Both the position numbers and the translations under genes were made by a program. From Microbulbifer variabilis (GTDB taxonomy: Bacteria > Pseudomonadota > Gammaproteobacteria > Pseudomonadales > Cellvibrionaceae), in NCBI RefSeq assembly GCF_023716485.1, contig NZ_CP092418.1:665001-729000 (forward strand): DNA of 64,000 bases, given 5' to 3'. The notes under the pieces were generated by a model. That model worked only from the letters and a program-made list of their open reading frames with translations, had not been told where the DNA came from and ran no database searches. Of this stretch, positions 17,736-26,768 are shown piece by piece (position 1 is the first letter of the stretch; every line of letters starts with the position of its first letter).

Positions 17736-18122
17736 ATGTCAGAATTAGGTATTCGTGAACTCCTGTGGGAATGGGCTAGGGCATATCCTGAGAGGGCGGG
17801 GGATTCTGTGTCTTGGCCTCGTATGGCGGCATTTCACAAGGGTATGGTTTGTGAGGGGCAAGGGATATCCGCATTAATTGATTGGAATAGGGCTGACAGA
17901 ATGGATGCGGTGGTGCTGGCCTATTTGAATACAATTACTCGGCGCCGGGACAAGGAGAAGGCGGAATTGGAGGGGCTGGTTTTTTGGTTGAGATATTATT
18001 ACCGGTGGGAAATGCCTGACGTGTGTAAAAAGCTCGGTCAAAGCAAAAGCTGGGTAATAAACATGTGTCGAGTTATTGAAGGGACCGTTGAGGCATTTTA
18101 TTTGGCGCGTGATGCTGCATAA
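17736..18122 (+). CDS. Q-like late gene regulator (antitermination candidate)
   Basis: About 128 residues from ATG 17736. The segment LEGLVFWLRYYYRWEMPDVCKKLGQSKSWVINMCRVIEG looks like a sigma-region-4-type helix-turn-helix, as in phage late activators or antiterminators. Its position supports the role: last early-right gene, immediately before a promoter followed by a terminator and the late genes. The family assignment is inferred, not certain. Confidence 0.6.
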   Translation: MSELGIRELLWEWARAYPERAGDSVSWPRMAAFHKGMVCEGQGISALIDWNRADRMDAVVLAYLNTITRRRDKEKAELEGLVFWLRYYYRWEMPDVCKKLGQSKSWVINMCRVIEGTVEAFYLARDAA

Positions 18123-18148
18123 CTGGTTTTTAATTCAGTAGCTGGCTG

Positions 18149-18178
18149 TTGACAGTGTACACGTGTACACCCTAATAT
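18149..18178 (+). promoter_or_regulatory. Late promoter with a perfect 16-bp palindromic operator in its spacer
   Basis: TTGACA (18149-18154) and TAATAT (18173-18178) are 18 bp apart. The spacer holds GTGTACACGTGTACAC (18155-18170), a perfect palindrome. Related GTGTAC words occur at both prophage ends. A bound protein here would block RNA polymerase directly. Confidence 0.85.
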
Positions 18179-18225
18179 CTGCAACGCTGCCGAGTTTTGT
18201 GATTCGGCGAACAGAATACCTTCCT

Positions 18226-18252
18226 AAACCGGCCCCTTGAGCCGGTTTTTTT
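18226..18252 (+). terminator. Terminator just downstream of the late promoter
   Basis: A 7-bp stem (aaccggc / gccggtt) with a seven-base loop and a T run lies about 50 bp after the late promoter start and before the first late gene. This is the lambda PR'-tR' layout, where Q lets polymerase pass. Confidence 0.88.
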
Positions 18253-18280
18253 GTGCCCGAAATCCGGGAGCTAATACCTC

Positions 18281-18673
18281 ATGTTTGAATTAACGCGATT
18301 CGCCTATGGGCTTGATGCCACATTGGGGCGGCTGAGAGTGCGCGACTTTGTGTTTTATACGGTAGAGCGCCCGTGGTTGGGGAATCGTCCGTTCGAGAGC
18401 TGTATTCCTGAAGGGGTTTATTCCTGTAATCCCTATAACTCACCAAGGTTCCCCAATGTGTGGGAGCTAAAGGAAGTCCCTGGCCGTACAAAAATATTAA
18501 TCCACACCGCTAATTATTCGGCGGATGTGCAGGGCTGTATTGGTATTGGTTCTAACCTGGCTCCCGGTGGTTGGTGGGTAACGCAATCCCGTAAGGCAAT
18601 GCAGCAGTTGCGAGAGCTGCTGCCGCCTGAATTTGATCTGACAATTTCGCACTTTGTGCCGGAGTATCCGTGA
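18281..18673 (+). CDS. DUF5675-like protein, first late gene; endolysin candidate by position
   Basis: This 130-residue protein (MFELTRFAYGLDATLGRLRV...VERPWLGNRPFESCIPEGVYSC...ILIHTANYSADVQGCIGIG) matches the DUF5675 pattern. It has a conserved His-Thr and a later Cys, which suggest an enzyme. It is followed at once by two holin-like genes, and no other endolysin was found in the prophage, so a lysis role is inferred. Confidence 0.7.
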   Translation: MFELTRFAYGLDATLGRLRVRDFVFYTVERPWLGNRPFESCIPEGVYSCNPYNSPRFPNVWELKEVPGRTKILIHTANYSADVQGCIGIGSNLAPGGWWVTQSRKAMQQLRELLPPEFDLTISHFVPEYP

Positions 18674-19029
18674 TGGGTATTTGGTCTGGAGTTAAGGGTT
18701 TATTTGCTGGCCCAGAGTCTGCGGGCAAGGTGCTGGATGCCACTGTAAATACTGTGGATGCAGTGTGGTTTACCAATGAGGAAAAATCCCGTTGGTATCT
18801 CAAATACCTGGAAGCCACGCAGCCGCAGAACCGGGCACGACGATTAATTGCCTTTCTGGTGACATTGGTTTGGGCGCTGCTGGTTTTATTTATTGCGGCG
18901 GCCATGGCTTTCAAAGCGCCTTTTGTAGCAGATCTTAAGGGCCTGCTAGTTGATGTGGTTGTGCAGCCTTACAGCATCATCATCGGCTTCTATTTCGTGA
19001 AGTCGTGGGTGAGTGAGGTCAAGCGGTGA
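18673..19029 (+). CDS. Holin, GTA 3TM type
   Basis: This 118-residue protein has an amphipathic N-terminus, the conserved WFTNEEKSRWYLKYLEATQPQNRARR block and two clear membrane segments (about residues 57-80 and 90-113), as in the GTA_holin_3TM family. Its ATG overlaps the stop of the DUF5675-like gene. Confidence 0.8.
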   Translation: MGIWSGVKGLFAGPESAGKVLDATVNTVDAVWFTNEEKSRWYLKYLEATQPQNRARRLIAFLVTLVWALLVLFIAAAMAFKAPFVADLKGLLVDVVVQPYSIIIGFYFVKSWVSEVKR

Positions 19030-19256
19030 ACACTGTAGCTCAAGAGGCAGCGAGGGAAGCCATGGTTCAGAAGATCGCCAGTGCAACCACTACGGTTGCT
19101 GCGGGTACAGCGGTAGTCGGTGGATATGCAGCGCAAGAGCTGTTGGCGGTGGGTGGTTTCTTGATTGCTTTGAGTGGGTTCATTGTGAATTGGTATTACA
19201 ACCATAAGCGCTTGAAGCTGCAGGAAAGGCAGCAGGACGGGGACGATGGACGTTAG
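19026..19256 (+). CDS. Second small holin-like membrane protein
   Basis: This 76-residue protein has a GTG start overlapping the holin stop. There are two hydrophobic stretches (about residues 20-35 and 38-57) and a charged tail (HKRLKLQERQQDGDD), the class II holin pattern. It may be a second holin or an antiholin. Confidence 0.7.
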   Translation: MNTVAQEAAREAMVQKIASATTTVAAGTAVVGGYAAQELLAVGGFLIALSGFIVNWYYNHKRLKLQERQQDGDDGR

Positions 19257-19956
19257 TGTAAAGCTGGATACTTCAAAGTTTGATCGAGCATCTGCTGAAT
19301 TAAAAAAGCAATTACCTTATGCCAGTTCGGTTGCCTTAAATAACGTGGCCTTTCGAATCCGGGGAGAAGAGCGCTCAGTGATGGGGCGGGTATTTACAAA
19401 CCCGGCAAAGTTAACGCTGAACTCTGTATTGGTAAAGAAAGCCACGAAGCGTTCTGGCATTGCCAAAGTCTTTATACGTGATCAGGTTTCCAACGGAACT
19501 GCACCGAGTAAATATCTGGCCCCGTCGGTCATGGATGTTAACCGGAACGACAAGCGCTTTGAGCGCGCCCTTCGACATATGGGTGTCCTACCTGCTGGTA
19601 TGTATGTGGTACATGGCGAGGCGGCGAGATTAAACAAGCATGGGAATATCTCGGTCGGAACCTATAAAAAAATCCTGGCTGAATTACGGGGCAACTCTGG
19701 TGCTGCTGGCAATACGCAGGGTAAGAAGGGTAAATATTTCGTTGGCAAAGTGAATGGTGTCTTAGGAGTTTGGAAGAGGGCAGGCGGCAAACGCCGGCCA
19801 ACGGTTAAGCCCATCCTGATTTTCCTCAAAGGCAAGCCAGACTACCGCAAGCGTTTCCCATTTATCCGAATTGCCGAAGGCATAGCGCGGCGTCACCTGC
19901 CGATTGAACTGGATAAGGCCATGGACCATGCGATTGCGACCGCAAAGAGACGTTGA
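19246..19956 (+). CDS. Minor tail protein Z-like protein
   Basis: This 236-residue basic protein (VSVKLDTSKFDRASAELKKQLPYASSVALNNVAFRIRGEE...) matches the pattern of prophage minor tail protein Z (GPZ). It lies before the terminase genes, not in the head-tail junction where lambda Z is found. It overlaps the end of the holin-like gene. Confidence 0.65.
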   Translation: MDVSVKLDTSKFDRASAELKKQLPYASSVALNNVAFRIRGEERSVMGRVFTNPAKLTLNSVLVKKATKRSGIAKVFIRDQVSNGTAPSKYLAPSVMDVNRNDKRFERALRHMGVLPAGMYVVHGEAARLNKHGNISVGTYKKILAELRGNSGAAGNTQGKKGKYFVGKVNGVLGVWKRAGGKRRPTVKPILIFLKGKPDYRKRFPFIRIAEGIARRHLPIELDKAMDHAIATAKRR

Positions 19957-19980
19957 ACGGGTCCTCCTGAGAGGGCCAAC

Positions 19981-20008
19981 ACACGGGTGATTCGGACCGT
20001 GTTTTTTT
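19981..20008 (+). terminator. Rho-independent terminator before the terminase genes
   Basis: Stem acacgg/ccgtgt with a ten-base loop is followed by seven T. It may attenuate late transcription between the lysis block and the packaging genes. Confidence 0.7.
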
Positions 20009-20042
20009 AACAGATATCTGAAATTTTCTAGGGGGTTATACC

Positions 20043-20564
20043 TTGGCTGACAACCTATCACTTGATGATCAGGCCACTCAGTCTGGTTTTGCTCGCCTGG
20101 TTGGTGCTACTCAACCTGCTATTGCCAAACACTATAAGGCAGAGATTTTTACCGTAGGCGCCTGTTACAAAGTTTGGCTTCATGAATACTGCGAGCGACT
20201 GCGAACCGAGGCCGCAGGCCGCCAGGCGAATGAGGCCCGAAACCGTCGCGATATGGCGCAGGCGGTTGAATCTGAGGCGAATGCCCAATTAAAAATGCGC
20301 GAGCTGTACAAGCAGGATCAATTAATTCTGGATATTGAGTCTGTACGCAAAGCGATGGTGGAGTGGTCCACCATTGGCAAGAATGAATTTATAGGAGCGG
20401 TAGAGAGCATCATTATTGCTATCGAAAGTCAGTATGCCATTACCGTCAACAGAGAACCCCTACAGCCAAACATTGACGCTGCCCTCAGAACTATTGGCGG
20501 TTACGAGATTGAATTTACAGAGGCTGGTGAAGGAGGTACGCAAGACCTGGATACCGCAGCCTAA
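20043..20564 (+). CDS. Terminase small subunit, Nu1-like
   Basis: About 173 residues from a TTG with AGGGGG 7 bp upstream. The N-terminal helix-turn-helix (DDQATQSGFARLVGATQPAIAKHYKAEIF) fits the Nu1-type DNA-recognition domain. A helical region follows for contact with the large subunit. It lies immediately before a GpA-type large subunit, so cos-type packaging is likely. Confidence 0.8.
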   Translation: MADNLSLDDQATQSGFARLVGATQPAIAKHYKAEIFTVGACYKVWLHEYCERLRTEAAGRQANEARNRRDMAQAVESEANAQLKMRELYKQDQLILDIESVRKAMVEWSTIGKNEFIGAVESIIIAIESQYAITVNREPLQPNIDAALRTIGGYEIEFTEAGEGGTQDLDTAA

Positions 20565-22530
20565 AATTCCGCTGATTGAGTGGTTGCCAGAAAATATTAA
20601 GTTGCCATCCGAAGATAGCGATAACGCGGGCTATTACCGGGTAGATTTTGTGCCCTATTTTTGGGGCGTAATGCACGCACTCGATAGCCAAGTCTCCTGG
20701 ATGGTTGTAATGCAAAAAGCGGCGCAGATTGGCTGGACGGTATTGCTAGCGGCAGATATCTGTAAGGTGGCGGTGACTGATCCCGCGCGGGTATTGATGC
20801 TCTTTCCGAAGGATTCAAAAGGCCAGAACTTCATGGACGAAAAGTTCGTGAAGATTGTTGAGGGCTCGCCGAATGTAGCGCGTGTGATTGATGTCTCTAC
20901 CAGTCGTAAGCTGGGCAACAGATCTACCAGAAAAGTATTCCCTGGTGGGGAAGTGCGTACTGTCGGTTCAAATTCTGTCTCTAATGTTAAATCCACCACT
21001 GCCAAGCGTGGCTATGTGGAGGAGCCGGACGATACCAATAAAGACGTCGGTGATCAGGGCGATTCCATTCGCCATCTGCGTGAACGTCTAAAACGGATGC
21101 GCAATAAGAAATTGATTATTGGCGGCACGCCGGCGGTTGCTGATCTTTCCCAAGTGGAGCACTACACCAAGCTCGGCACCATGCGCGTGCTACCGGTTAC
21201 CTGTCACGACTGTGGTGAGTCCCATGTACTGGACTGGGAAAACGTTAGTTGGTTGGAGAAAGAGGGCGGCACACCGCACCCGGTATTCGGCCTGAATCAG
21301 CCAGAAACCGCCGTTTATACCTGTCCTAAATGTGGTAGTGCCTGGGATGACTACCGCCGCCAGGCCAATATTCTGCAGACCTGTAAAACCGCGTGGGAAA
21401 ATGGCGATGATTTTGCCGGCTGGGTGAAAACTCAATGCGGCGAAGACTTTGCAGAAGATGAAATCGAACCGATAGAAACCTTTATGGAGCTATCAGAGCT
21501 TTATGTGTGTATCCCTGGTACTGGCTTGGCGGAGGTCGTCAGGGATTTCTTGGAAGCCGAACACGAAGCCAAAAGCGGCGATGAATCTGCGCGCATCGTA
21601 TTCCAAAACAACAAGTTAGGCAGGCCCTATAAATATGCGGCCAACCGGTTGCTGGATCATGAAAAACTGCAAGAAACTGCCGAGGATTATCCAGAACTAT
21701 TTTGTCCGGCTGGTGGGTTGCTGGTTACTGTCGGTATTGATGTTCAACATGACCGCCTCGCCATCACCATCCGCGCCTTTGGCCGCAATGAAGAAAGCTG
21801 GCAAATGCACTGGGGCGAAATCGATGGCGACACGGTAGATAAGCGCGATAGCTGCTGGGATGCCTTGGACAAGTTAGTTTTCCAAGGCTTCAAGCATGAG
21901 CGCTTTGGTGAGATTTACGCATCTGCAGTCAGTATCGATTCCTCTGATGGTACTACCAGCGGCGCGGTGTATGAATGGGTAAGAACTAGAGAAAAAAAAT
22001 ATCGCCGCGTCCTGGTGATGGCAATTAAGGGCGATAGTAGAGACTTTGGCAGCAAAGAAATATTTTCACATCCAAGGAAAGCTGAGGTTAGTAAGCCAAC
22101 GCGCACTACTAAAGCAGATCGCCATCAAGTGAAGTTGTACATGGTGGGCACCCACAAGGCTAAGGATCTTATTGCTAGGCGATTGTTAGGCACCAGCGCC
22201 TATATGCATAGCAGCAAGCATGTGCGTCAGGATTACTGGGAGCAGGTCACCGCCGAAGTAAAAGCTCCAAGCAAAAAATATTCAGGAAGGGAAGTTTGGC
22301 AGAAAAGACCTGGAAAGAGTAATGAAGGGCTAGATACCGAGGTCTATGCCCTACACGCGGCCTATGCCATGGAAGTGCAAAAAAAGACTGAGAAAAAATG
22401 GTCAATTCTTGAGGCACGTCTAGGCCAGCGCACGTTGTTTAGTGAACCCGACCAACCCCCAGCATCCAAGCAATCTACTAGAAAACCACCCCGGCCAGCA
22501 CAGCCTGTTGGCTCCTTACTGGATAGTTAA
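20509..22530 (+). CDS. Terminase large subunit, lambda GpA type
   Basis: About 673 residues if started at TTG 20509; TTG 20494 and GTG 20527 are alternatives, and the open frame reaches back to 20416 inside the small-subunit gene. The conserved GpA N-terminus (IPLIEWLPENIKLPSEDSDNAGYYRVDFVPYF), the ATPase region (QKAAQIGWT), a Cys-rich zinc-like pair (CHDCGESH, CPKCGSAW) and the nuclease region with GIDVQHDRL are all visible. It cuts and pumps phage DNA into proheads. Confidence 0.9.
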   Translation: MNLQRLVKEVRKTWIPQPKIPLIEWLPENIKLPSEDSDNAGYYRVDFVPYFWGVMHALDSQVSWMVVMQKAAQIGWTVLLAADICKVAVTDPARVLMLFPKDSKGQNFMDEKFVKIVEGSPNVARVIDVSTSRKLGNRSTRKVFPGGEVRTVGSNSVSNVKSTTAKRGYVEEPDDTNKDVGDQGDSIRHLRERLKRMRNKKLIIGGTPAVADLSQVEHYTKLGTMRVLPVTCHDCGESHVLDWENVSWLEKEGGTPHPVFGLNQPETAVYTCPKCGSAWDDYRRQANILQTCKTAWENGDDFAGWVKTQCGEDFAEDEIEPIETFMELSELYVCIPGTGLAEVVRDFLEAEHEAKSGDESARIVFQNNKLGRPYKYAANRLLDHEKLQETAEDYPELFCPAGGLLVTVGIDVQHDRLAITIRAFGRNEESWQMHWGEIDGDTVDKRDSCWDALDKLVFQGFKHERFGEIYASAVSIDSSDGTTSGAVYEWVRTREKKYRRVLVMAIKGDSRDFGSKEIFSHPRKAEVSKPTRTTKADRHQVKLYMVGTHKAKDLIARRLLGTSAYMHSSKHVRQDYWEQVTAEVKAPSKKYSGREVWQKRPGKSNEGLDTEVYALHAAYAMEVQKKTEKKWSILEARLGQRTLFSEPDQPPASKQSTRKPPRPAQPVGSLLDS

Positions 22531-22746
22531 ATGTCTAAAACTGCACAAGAGATGGTCGACCTCTATATCGATGCCGAGATAGACGTGCTCGCCGGTAAAA
22601 CCACGGTGATCAATGGCCGGCAATTTACTGCGGAGAACCTGCAGGAAATCCGCGCAGGCCGTCAGGAGTGGGAGCGCCGCGCATATCAAGAAAAACTGAA
22701 GGCTGCAGGTAAACGCTGCGGGCCCGCTTACGCGAATTTCTACTAA
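22531..22746 (+). CDS. gpW-like head-tail joining protein
   Basis: 71 residues, starting directly after the terminase stop, with ITAEN-like LQEIRAGRQEWERRAYQEK helices as in small gpW-family proteins. The order terminase, gpW, portal is the same as in lambda. Confidence 0.7.
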   Translation: MSKTAQEMVDLYIDAEIDVLAGKTTVINGRQFTAENLQEIRAGRQEWERRAYQEKLKAAGKRCGPAYANFY

Positions 22747-24239
22747 TGAACAAACTAGATTCTGTTATCGGGTTTTTTGCCCCCGAGGCTGCCTTGCGCC
22801 GTGTGCAGGCTCGCCGGGCATTAGAAGTGGTTGCAGCCTACGAGGCTACGCGGCCCAGTCGTACAAGAAAAAACCCCGGTGATAACCGCAGCGGGGATCT
22901 AGTGGTAGAGGGGGATCTGGAGGCCCTAAGAGGTCAAGCCAGGCACCTTGAACAAAACCATGATTTTGCCTGTGGCATTCTCACCACCCTGGTAAACAAC
23001 ATCGTCGGCCCACGCGGTATCGATGTGGAATTCCAACCAAAAACCTGGGATGGCGATATCCATGACGGCCTAGCCAGCCAAATGAATGACGCCCATAAAG
23101 AATGGGCGCGGCGCCCGGAATGTACCCGGCAGTTCAGCTGGGGAAAATCTCAACGGCTTTTATGTAATACCTGGCTGAGGGACGGGGAAACCTTACTTAG
23201 GCACCTGCAGGGCACAGTACCTGGCTTAAAGCACCGCACCAATGTGCCTTACACCATAGAGTGTCTGGAGCCGGATTTCTTGCCGGTCAGTTACAGCGAC
23301 CCCAGTAAGCGTATTGTTCAGGGCATACAAAAGTCTGCCTGGGGCGAGCCCGCTGGGTTTTGGTTGTACGACGAGCACCCTGGTGCCTCTTTGAACTGGC
23401 GTATGAAGCGCAGGTTCCATAGTGCCAAAAATATTGAGCACCTTAAGTTTGTACGCAGGCTACATCAAACCCGAGGGGTTTCCATCTTTGCTGCGGTAAT
23501 GAATCGCCTTAACGATATTAAAGACTATGAAGAAAACGAGCGCGTCGCCGCTAAGATCGCCTCGGCTATGGTTGGATTTATTCAAAAAGGTGGCCCTGAA
23601 GATTACAAGCCAGATGACAGAGACGATGAAGGAAATCGCACCTTGGCTATCCGCGCTGGTGCTATCTATGACGATCTACGGCCTGGGGAATCTGTCGGCA
23701 CCATTCAAAGTAATCGCCCCAGTGGTTTACTAACCCCATTTTTGGAAACCATGCACCGCATGGCCGCCGCCGGCACCATGGCCAGTTTTAGCAGTATCAG
23801 TAAAAACTACAACGGCACCTACAGCGCACAGCGCCAGGAGCTGGTAGAGCAATGGGTTAATTACGAAACCCTAAGCCTTGAATTCTGCGAAGAAGTTGTG
23901 GAGCCGGTCACCCGGCGCTGGGTGCAAATGGGCTTACTGGCAGACGCCTTTCAGGTGCCCGCTGATGTGGACCCATCCACGCTGATGCACGTCGATTTTA
24001 TCACCCCGGTGATGCCCTGGATTAACCCAGCCCACGAAGCCAGCGCCGATGAAACCCTGCTGGAAAACGTGCTGGTCAGCCCGCAGCAGACCATCCGTCG
24101 TCGTGGCAAAAAGCCAGACGATGTGATCAAGCAGACTGCAGCCTGGCAGCAGAAGTTAAAAGCCAGCGGCATTACCACCCCAACCAAACGCGCTGCGGTC
24201 CCCGCAGAAAATACTGAGTCCGACTCCGACTCTAAATAG
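22746..24239 (+). CDS. Portal protein, lambda GpB family
   Basis: This 497-residue protein starts in a TAATG overlap with gpW. The segment LRGQARHLEQNHDFACGILTTLVNNIVGPRGIDVEFQPK and the later GTMASFSSISKNYNGTYSAQRQELVEQWVNYE are typical of lambda-type portals. It forms the dodecameric vertex channel for DNA. Confidence 0.92.
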   Translation: MNKLDSVIGFFAPEAALRRVQARRALEVVAAYEATRPSRTRKNPGDNRSGDLVVEGDLEALRGQARHLEQNHDFACGILTTLVNNIVGPRGIDVEFQPKTWDGDIHDGLASQMNDAHKEWARRPECTRQFSWGKSQRLLCNTWLRDGETLLRHLQGTVPGLKHRTNVPYTIECLEPDFLPVSYSDPSKRIVQGIQKSAWGEPAGFWLYDEHPGASLNWRMKRRFHSAKNIEHLKFVRRLHQTRGVSIFAAVMNRLNDIKDYEENERVAAKIASAMVGFIQKGGPEDYKPDDRDDEGNRTLAIRAGAIYDDLRPGESVGTIQSNRPSGLLTPFLETMHRMAAAGTMASFSSISKNYNGTYSAQRQELVEQWVNYETLSLEFCEEVVEPVTRRWVQMGLLADAFQVPADVDPSTLMHVDFITPVMPWINPAHEASADETLLENVLVSPQQTIRRRGKKPDDVIKQTAAWQQKLKASGITTPTKRAAVPAENTESDSDSK

Positions 24240-24248
24240 GAAACTGCT

Positions 24249-26291
24249 ATGCCCAAAAATTCTTGGTACAGCATTACCGCTGCCGCAAATAACACTGAAG
24301 CCGATATCTATCTGTACGATTACATCGGTTATTGGGGCGTAACTGCAAAAGACTTTGCCCGCGATCTTAAAGCGCTTGGCGATGTCAGCAAGATCAATCT
24401 ACACATTAACTGTCCCGGTGGTGATGTGTTCGACGGCACCGCTATTTACAACCTGCTCAAAGACCACAAAGCCGAAGTGGAAACCTGGATTGAAGGTATC
24501 GCAGCCAGTATGGGCAGTGTGATCGCCTTAGCCGGGGATACCGTTCACATCGCTGAGAATGCCTATTACATGGTGCACAACCCCAGCGCCGGTGTGCGAG
24601 GCGATGAGCGCGCCCTGGAAAAAACCAAGAGCCTGCTGGCAAAAGTCAAAACCACCATGATTGGTTTGTATTCCTCACGTACCGGGATGTCCGATGAGGA
24701 AGTCAGCCAAGTCATGGATGACGAGACTTGGTATACCGGCGCAGAAGCCGTGGAAGCGGGTTTTGCCACCGACACCACCGCAGCAATGGAAATGGCTGCC
24801 AGCTTCAGCGCTGATCACTTAAACCAATTCAAAAATACCCCTCAAGCCATTAGTGCATTGGTTATGCAGGGGCCTGCTGAATTTAGATTCCCGTCTGCGG
24901 TTGCAGACAACTCACCCCAAACCAAGGAGGCGCAAGCCATGACTACAACCACCTCCACCACGCCAGCTGCAACCGCTGCGACCGAGGTTACCCCAGAAAT
25001 GAAAGCGCAGATTGCCGCCGATGCCAGAGCACAATTCGCAGCGGATGAGCAAAAGCGTAAAGACGATATCAAAGCGGTTTTTAAAGGCTTCGAAGCACAC
25101 AGTGTTGTTATGCAGGAATGTCTCAATGATATGGACTGCACCGCTGAAAAGGCTAAGGATAAACTGCTCACAGCCCTGGGTAACCAAACCCCAACCCCAG
25201 TGCAAAGCTACAGCGTAGTGGTGCAGGAAGGTGAGGGCATTAAGCGCATCAAGGCAGACGCTGAGAATGCCATTGCCATGCGTGCCTTTGGTGAGAAACG
25301 CACCGAAGGCAATAGTATGGCCGGCTATACCATGCTGGAAATTGCCCGTATGTTGATGCACGCCCACGGAAAGAATTTATCGGGCCTGGACAAAATGGGC
25401 GTGGTTGCCGCAGCGTTTACCCATAGCTCTGGTGACTTCGCTACCGTCCTCGGCAATATTGCTAATAAATCGATGCTGAAGGGGTACTCTGAAGCGGCAG
25501 AGGTGTTCCCGCAGTTTACCGCCACTGGAAACTTAAGCGATTTCAAGATAGCCACTCGCACGGATCTTGGTACCTTCCCCTCACTACGCCAAGTGGCACC
25601 TGGGGCAGAATTTAAATATGTGAGTATTGGCGAGCGCGCCGAGACTGCCGCTCTGGCTACTTACGGGGAACTCTTCTCCATCACTCGCCAGGCGATTATC
25701 AATGACGACCTGGGGGCCTTCACCCGAATCCCACAAAAGATGGGTCTCGCTGCTATCAGAACAGTGGGGGACCTGGTGTTCAGTATCCTGATCAATAATC
25801 CACAAATGGCCGATGGCAAAGCCCTGTTCCATGCCGACCATGGCAACCTCGCCACTAAGTCTGGTATCAACACCGCCAGCATCGACGCCGCACGAGTATT
25901 GATGGGCAAACAAAAGGACGGCACCGCCTTCCTGAATATCCGCCCCAAATTCCTGCTGTGTGATATCGCCGATGAGGGTGCCGCAAAGGTTGCCCTGGAG
26001 TCAGAGTTTGAAGTAGGTGCTTCTGAGAAATCCAACACTGTACCCAACAGCGTGCGCAATATTGCCAGCGTGATCTCCGATGGCCGCCTCAGCGGTCATA
26101 ACGGTTGGTACCTCAATGCCGACCCGGTAGCGCATGACACTATCGAAGTGCTCTATCTGGATGGCCAGCAAGCCCCAGTACTGGAACAGCAAAACGGCTG
26201 GAATATCGATGGGGTGGAATTCAAAGTCCGCCTCGATGCCGCTGCGAAAGCCTGGGATGCAAAAGGCATGGTGAAAACGCCCAAGAATTAA
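24249..26291 (+). CDS. ClpP-like prohead protease fused to major capsid protein
   Basis: This 680-residue protein has two halves. Residues 1-215 are an S14/ClpP-like serine protease (NCPGGDVFDG; Ser in GIAASMGSVIALAGD near residue 87; His in MVHNPSAGVRGD). Residues 231-330 form an Ala/Lys-rich helical scaffold-like stretch. Residues about 345-680 are the major capsid protein (AFTHSSGDFATVLGNIANKSML...LFHADHGNLAT). Such fusions are a known capsid type. An internal start with GGAGG at 24926-24930 could yield scaffold-capsid without the protease. Confidence 0.9.
   Translation: MPKNSWYSITAAANNTEADIYLYDYIGYWGVTAKDFARDLKALGDVSKINLHINCPGGDVFDGTAIYNLLKDHKAEVETWIEGIAASMGSVIALAGDTVHIAENAYYMVHNPSAGVRGDERALEKTKSLLAKVKTTMIGLYSSRTGMSDEEVSQVMDDETWYTGAEAVEAGFATDTTAAMEMAASFSADHLNQFKNTPQAISALVMQGPAEFRFPSAVADNSPQTKEAQAMTTTTSTTPAATAATEVTPEMKAQIAADARAQFAADEQKRKDDIKAVFKGFEAHSVVMQECLNDMDCTAEKAKDKLLTALGNQTPTPVQSYSVVVQEGEGIKRIKADAENAIAMRAFGEKRTEGNSMAGYTMLEIARMLMHAHGKNLSGLDKMGVVAAAFTHSSGDFATVLGNIANKSMLKGYSEAAEVFPQFTATGNLSDFKIATRTDLGTFPSLRQVAPGAEFKYVSIGERAETAALATYGELFSITRQAIINDDLGAFTRIPQKMGLAAIRTVGDLVFSILINNPQMADGKALFHADHGNLATKSGINTASIDAARVLMGKQKDGTAFLNIRPKFLLCDIADEGAAKVALESEFEVGASEKSNTVPNSVRNIASVISDGRLSGHNGWYLNADPVAHDTIEVLYLDGQQAPVLEQQNGWNIDGVEFKVRLDAAAKAWDAKGMVKTPKN
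24926..24941 (+). promoter_or_regulatory. Internal ribosome site and in-frame ATG inside the protease-capsid gene
   Basis: GGAGG (24926-24930) lies 8 bp before an in-frame ATG (24939, codon 231), exactly at the junction between protease and scaffold-capsid parts. Lambda uses a nested start in the same way to make Nu3 from within C. Confidence 0.65.
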
Positions 26292-26333
26292 TACGCAGCT
26301 CAAACCGAACCAAACCTTAAAGAATCCGAAAAG

Positions 26334-26355
26334 GGCCGCACATCGCGGCCTTTTT
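26334..26355 (+). terminator. Terminator after the capsid gene
   Basis: Stem ggccgc/gcggcc, loop acatc, followed by five T. Confidence 0.78.
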
Positions 26356-26389
26356 GCTTTCAGTAATTTACTCAATTGAGAGAAAGAGA

Positions 26390-26761
26390 ATGGCTACTAA
26401 TTTTGTGCAAGACGGGCGCATGCTGGATTTCACCAACAACACAAGCTCGGTAATTACCTCTGGCCAGGTGCTAGCAGTAGGCGCAGTACTGGGTGTGGCG
26501 ATGGATGATATCGCCGTGGGTGAGTCCGGTGTGATTGGTATTGATGGTGTATTCACTGTGCCCAAGGTATCCGCCGCAGAGATTGGCCAGGGGGAAACCC
26601 TCACCTGGGATATCTCTGCAGCAGCCTTTGACGATAGCGCCGCAACAGCCGCAACCGGTGATATTACCGGCCCCACCGCCTTTGCCGCAGAGGCAGCCGG
26701 TAATGGCGTTACCAGCCTAGCGGTCAAGTTTACCGGCGTACCGGGCACGGTGAAGGCCTAG
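26390..26761 (+). CDS. Capsid decoration protein, DUF2190-like
   Basis: 123 residues starting ATNFVQDGRMLDFTNNTSSVITSGQVLAVGAVLGVA, the DUF2190 pattern. Members are beta-rich capsid-surface proteins encoded beside the capsid gene. The start at 26390 follows GAGAAAGAGA. Confidence 0.8.
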   Translation: MATNFVQDGRMLDFTNNTSSVITSGQVLAVGAVLGVAMDDIAVGESGVIGIDGVFTVPKVSAAEIGQGETLTWDISAAAFDDSAATAATGDITGPTAFAAEAAGNGVTSLAVKFTGVPGTVKA

Positions 26762-26768
26762 GTGATCC

